Source: Arthrobacter ipis (GTDB lineage: Bacteria > Actinomycetota > Actinomycetes > Actinomycetales > Micrococcaceae). From it: a DNA stretch of 34,383 nt. The translations under genes and the position numbers were made by a program. The notes below the pieces were generated by a model that worked only from the letters and a program-made list of their open reading frames with translations, made no database searches and was not told where the DNA came from. The stretch covers positions 68,432 through 102,814 of the forward strand of contig NZ_JAAOXD010000007.1 in assembly GCF_014694315.1 (NCBI RefSeq). Reading direction: 5' to 3'. Numbering within the stretch: position 1 is the first letter of the stretch; each line of letters starts with the position of its first letter. Positions 31,603 through 34,383 of this stretch are shown in pieces.

Positions 31603-32464
31603 AGAACCAGCCGAGAAGGCCGCCCAACCCAAGAAGGGCCTCGGTCTGAGCCTTATCCAACTCATCGCCGGCGGGGGCGCGGCGGCAGTGGCTTCCGTCA
31701 TTGGCGGGCACCTCGGCCTGGCCGGAACCGTGGTCGGTGCCTTTATCCTCAGCGTTGTCTCGGCCATTGCAGTGCCCCTGTTTCACGCCTCCCTGGAAAA
31801 GAGCCACGAGCAACTCAAGCGCGTTGTGCCCAGACGCGTCACGGACCCAGCCCAGACTCCGCGCCCACAGATGGCCGCGGACACCGCCAACATCGTCCGG
31901 GCCACCTCCGGTAAGGTCTCCACTGCGCCATTGTCGCTGGAGCAGCCTTGGGAAGGCTTGGCCGTTGCCCAGCATGCCCCCCACAAGTCACCCAGGGGTG
32001 GGAAGGTCCGGATGGCTATCGGTGGGACAGCCACCATTTTCGTCGTTGGAGTGGGGTCGGTTCTTGGCATCCAGTCAGCCACCGGTGTGGCCCTTTCGAA
32101 TGGAACCAGCACTCTCCAATCGGGTATTTCCCAGGTCGTGTCAACTGCCAGGAACAGCACGGGCACTCCCGCCACGGATCCGAAACCCAGCGCTCCGGCA
32201 GTTGAGCCGAGTACCGTGGCGACAGATCAAGCCACGGATCCGGCCACGGACCCGACTGAACAGCCGGCGGTAACACCCACCCTCACAAGCGAGCCCGCAC
32301 CAAGTGCCGAACCCACGGCGCCAGCCGATGCGGACAATCCGGTACCGTCGAGCACGCCCGATCCCGCCACTGGAACATCGGACGGAAGCAGCGGTGCGGA
32401 CAGAGCCGACAGCCAGGCCCAACCAGGCGCCGGAACATCCGCCGGTGGCGCCCCCACCAAGTAA
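31574..32464 (+). CDS. Membrane protein with Pro/Thr/Ser-rich extracytoplasmic tail, 296 aa
   Basis: ATG 31574 with GGAAA 4 nt upstream. A charged start (MTKTGNKDTEEPAEKAAQPK) precedes two close hydrophobic segments (LSLIQLIAGGGAAAVASVIG and TVVGAFILSVVSAIAVPLF), probably a hairpin. A cytoplasmic linker follows, then a third TM (VRMAIGGTATIFVVGVGSVL). The last 110 residues are Pro-, Thr-, Ser- and Ala-rich with DPATDPTEQPAV-type repeats, and probably form an extended, exported wall-spanning tail. It is followed by a strong hairpin at 32530-32566. No known family; a cell-envelope structural role is possible. Confidence 0.75.
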   Translation: MTKTGNKDTEEPAEKAAQPKKGLGLSLIQLIAGGGAAAVASVIGGHLGLAGTVVGAFILSVVSAIAVPLFHASLEKSHEQLKRVVPRRVTDPAQTPRPQMAADTANIVRATSGKVSTAPLSLEQPWEGLAVAQHAPHKSPRGGKVRMAIGGTATIFVVGVGSVLGIQSATGVALSNGTSTLQSGISQVVSTARNSTGTPATDPKPSAPAVEPSTVATDQATDPATDPTEQPAVTPTLTSEPAPSAEPTAPADADNPVPSSTPDPATGTSDGSSGADRADSQAQPGAGTSAGGAPTK

Positions 32465-32529
32465 TTTCATCTGACCGCAACCCTCAGGCGCTGCAGTCAT
32501 GCATGCCGGCCCACTCCGATTACGCCAAG

Positions 32530-32566
32530 CAACAGCCACGGTTGAGAACATCAACCGTGGCTGTTG
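32530..32566. terminator. Perfect 16-bp hairpin after the membrane-protein gene
   Basis: CAACAGCCACGGTTGA pairs perfectly with TCAACCGTGGCTGTTG around a 5-nt loop (GAACA). It lies 65 nt after the stop of the gene at 31574-32464. There is no T-run on either side, so it may work as a transcript-end stabiliser or as a bidirectional stop rather than a classic Rho-independent terminator. Confidence 0.6.
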
Positions 32567-33521
32567 CCGTAGATTCGAAAAACATTTCCAGCCGAACAAA
32601 AGATCCTCCCGGGCATGCCTCCACAGGACCCGAAGACCGTTGGCAACGTCGTTTCAGAATTCCGCGGATTCTTGGATTTCTTGAGGTATTCTACGACCGG
32701 CGTCTCCAGGGATGCGGTAGGAAATGCCCAAGGATACCGAAGCCAGTGCGCGAGGGCCCGGAACAGTCGGCCGCATGTGGGCCCGTATCCTGCCATCATC
32801 CAGTGTTTCGTTCCTCGGCTCCAACGCAGGCGACCACGGGACGGGATACGTCGGGATAAACTTGCCGTGGCCAGCTAGTCACACGCGCAGCCCTAACCAC
32901 ATCCCTGTGGTTTCCGAGCTGACGAGGCTCCACGCGTCACCTCGCAGACCACACCCAGGGGACTTGGCTCGCGGTTGGTAGGTCGTCGAACGGGACGACG
33001 GGCGGGAGGACGGGGATTTGGCAAGGAAAGCAACCGATTCACTGACATCAGCTTTCGTCGCTGATACGCCGGCGACAGGCATGCGAATGTCAGGAGCCCG
33101 GAGGGGCTGACCCATCGATCACTAACGGGGGAAGCCGGGACCTTCTCCTGACCATCGTCCGTCGGCATCCACCAAACTTGGGGACGCCCTTGTCCCTGAC
33201 CGTCAGTTTGGGGGGCCGACGACCAGCTGGGGGTGCGTCTAGTCTCAAGACACGCGGCCGCCGGCCCCGACTCGCACCGGGCGAGCCCGCCCGGAAACCA
33301 GCATCTCACCGGCGACCAGTGTCACCGCCGGGCTTCAACAATTTCCACCCTACTGATAGTTAACACCCTGTTAGCGACCCTGGTACAGATTATCGGTACC
33401 TGCTTTCGGGCTCAGGACAATTCATCGGTCCGAGTGGGACGCGACAGGACGCGCATTACCGGGCTGGCAGGCTGGCCGGACCCCGTTGACGAAATGGGAC
33501 CACAGGCCACCATGCCCAACC
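32567..33521. other. About 950 nt without a supported gene
   Basis: Frames of 60-138 codons overlap on both strands (for example plus 32724-32981 beginning MPKDTEASARGPGTVGRMWA, minus 33309-32893), but none has a ribosome site plus a recognisable family. A short imperfect palindrome (GTTAACACCCTGTTAGC) occurs at 33358-33374. The region looks like eroded DNA. Confidence 0.3.
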
Positions 33522-33716
33522 ATGACGGCACTAATACAGCACGCGGCTAAAGGATGCTCGGCCAAGGGGGAGGAATTCCCGGGAAATCTGGACGAAGTCT
33601 CCTTAACAGTGCGCAGCTTCGAGAAAGACGGCTGGACCATTACGAGCTGGGCTTTGGCCGCCAGCGGATACACGGAGACGACATTGCTGCCGGGCTACAG
33701 GGTAGGCAACTGGTAA
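33522..33716 (+). CDS. Hypothetical small protein, 64 aa
   Basis: ATG 33522 to TAA 33714-33716. The peptide (MTALIQHAAKGCSAKGEEFP, GNLDEVSLTVRSFEKDGWTI, ending LLPGYRVGNW) has alternating strand patterns (VSLTVRSF, WTITSWAL) and natural composition. It may be the C-terminal part of a longer beta-rich protein. An in-frame upstream ATG at 33486 exists without a better start signal. No family recognised. Confidence 0.4.
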   Translation: MTALIQHAAKGCSAKGEEFPGNLDEVSLTVRSFEKDGWTITSWALAASGYTETTLLPGYRVGNW

Positions 33717-33979
33717 TTGATATGGGTATGGGCGGCGATGACCACAACCAGGAACGGCACTGGGGTCCACTTTCTCGAAAGAACACCGCCCTGGCCAGCG
33801 TGTTGCGGGTGTCGCCCCTGCAGGCTCCACGGCAGCCATCCCACGTGGCCACGCCGACCGAATTCGAGGCGGTCCACTACGCGCCCCCGCACCTCGTATG
33901 ACTGCGGCAGGGACCCTGCGCCGGTTCAGACAGACCCCGGTGAGAGTCGACGGATGCAACCAATTAACTTGTCAAGCTC

Positions 33980-34009
33980 TTGACCGGGGGCGGATCCCAC
34001 CCTTAGAGT
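33980..34009 (+). promoter_or_regulatory. Possible sigma70-type promoter
   Basis: TTGACC (33980-33985) and TAGAGT (34004-34009) are 18 nt apart and resemble -35 and -10 elements on the plus strand. The palindromic operator at 34014-34030 lies immediately downstream, where a repressor would block initiation. The gene starting at 34285 is the likely target, which implies a leader of about 270 nt. Confidence 0.35.
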
Positions 34010-34013
34010 CTTC

Positions 34014-34030
34014 ATATATGACTCATATAT
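34014..34030. promoter_or_regulatory. Perfect 17-nt AT-rich palindrome, probable operator
   Basis: ATATATGA-C-TCATATAT is an exact dyad with a single central base. The size and spacing suit a dimeric winged-helix repressor of the GntR or MarR type. It overlaps the expected transcription start of the promoter at 33980-34009. Confidence 0.5.
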
Positions 34031-34284
34031 CACACGGCCCGACCCCGGACTCGAGGTTTTGATCTCGATGGGTCGGCGCCCGGGCCGGAAGCCAAGGCCT
34101 TGCCGTATCCATCTCCAAGAGCGGTGATACATGACGACGCCGAGTCCTGCACGGCCATATCGACTGGCATCGAGCCAGTCGGCATCGTCCACCGGTCGCT
34201 GGGCTGCGGCTGTCCGTGCGTCTAGGAAACGACGCTCGGGTGCCGTCAGCGGTTTGCGCTGAAGCCAGAAGGGAACAAATCTCA

Positions 34285-34383
34285 ATGACCCAACCGACCA
34301 GGACGACGGCCTCCGTCGACACCCCGATATCAAACGAGACCAGCTCCAAGTTCAAACGCCGCTTCATGGTGCGGCTTGTCGCT
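34285..34383 (+). CDS. Start of a gene running off the right edge
   Basis: ATG 34285 has AAGGGA about 10 nt upstream. 33 codons are visible: MTQPTRTTASVDTPISNETS, then SKFKRRFMVRLVA. A polar, Thr/Ser-rich start followed by KFKRRFMVRLVA at the edge of a hydrophobic stretch resembles the N-terminus of an MFS metabolite transporter (whose first helix would follow). Too little is visible to be sure. Its own leader contains a probable operator. Confidence 0.55.
   Translation, partial: MTQPTRTTASVDTPISNETSSKFKRRFMVRLVA

Noticed and set aside
33926..34333. Minus-strand ORF of 135 codons
   Set aside because: It runs through the palindromic operator and the 5' end of the gene at 34285. The part reading LTAPERRFLDARTAAAQRPV is protein-like, but no start signal or family supports it.
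1..34383. CRISPR array, complete tRNA or rRNA gene, integrase gene
   Set aside because: No regularly spaced repeats, no complete tRNA cloverleaf and no tyrosine/serine integrase motifs were seen on either strand by eye.

Overview
The window is high-GC actinobacterial DNA. Its small membrane proteins, codon use, Tat-type export signals and IS types look like Micrococcaceae (Arthrobacter and relatives). That is an inference from protein style, because no rRNA or other marker gene is present. Most of the window reads as an accessory region (genomic island): few genes are intact, and many are broken, truncated or fused remnants lying between decayed insertion sequences.

Left flank (1-3660): small hypothetical and membrane proteins and a start-codon-less small gene (2601-2894). 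At 3638-3659 lies a 22-nt tRNA 3'-end remnant on the minus strand, followed downstream by an intrinsic terminator (3557-3577). This is what the distal attachment site of a tRNA-integrated element looks like. It suggests that the island begins near 3660 and extends rightwards, with the intact tRNA and any integrase outside the window.

Middle left (3660-9570): a four-TM membrane protein (4487-5389, minus); a small acidic protein (5728-5865); head-to-head remnants of an MFS transporter (minus) and an M50-type membrane protein (plus), both missing their 5' halves; and an intact alpha/beta-hydrolase with membrane segments (7314-9215) paired with a small membrane protein (9241-9570).

IS-rich core (9581-17350): an IS3-family element with 24/26-matching inverted repeats, internally deleted in orfB and split by an IS110-family element whose transposase has several frameshifts. 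A secreted fibronectin-III-like protein follows (11974-12702). Next come an ISL3-family element with perfect 23-bp inverted repeats but a broken transposase, a dead copy of a Tat-exported LamG gene (14711-15177), an intact S66 LD-carboxypeptidase/MccF-like peptidase (15218-16300), an IS982 remnant and a TPR-repeat remnant.

Core cargo (17407-25640): a tandem GNAT acetyltransferase (minus), then an intact 1431-residue TIR - nSTAND NTPase - TM - 14xWD40 protein (19319-23614). The latter is the best candidate for an anti-phage system. It is followed by a second LamG gene with a frameshift inside its Tat signal peptide, and by a WD40 remnant on the opposite strand. TPR and WD40 remnants near the intact TIR-STAND gene suggest that several signalling/defence ATPase genes have come and gone here.

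Right part (25728-34383): a frameshifted class-A beta-lactamase-like serine hydrolase fused to the tail of an SDR oxidoreductase; a frameshifted membrane-anchored Pro/Thr-rich protein; intact small proteins (NTF2-like, ABM/EthD-like); a truncated second copy of the small gene at 2601; an orphan Tat/lipobox Rieske protein; an MGYTHYF-type phage-like protein; a DUF2188-like fragment; a membrane protein with a Pro/Thr/Ser-rich tail; and, at the right edge, the start of a gene preceded by a perfect 17-nt AT-rich palindrome that looks like an operator. No CRISPR array, complete tRNA, rRNA or integrase was seen.
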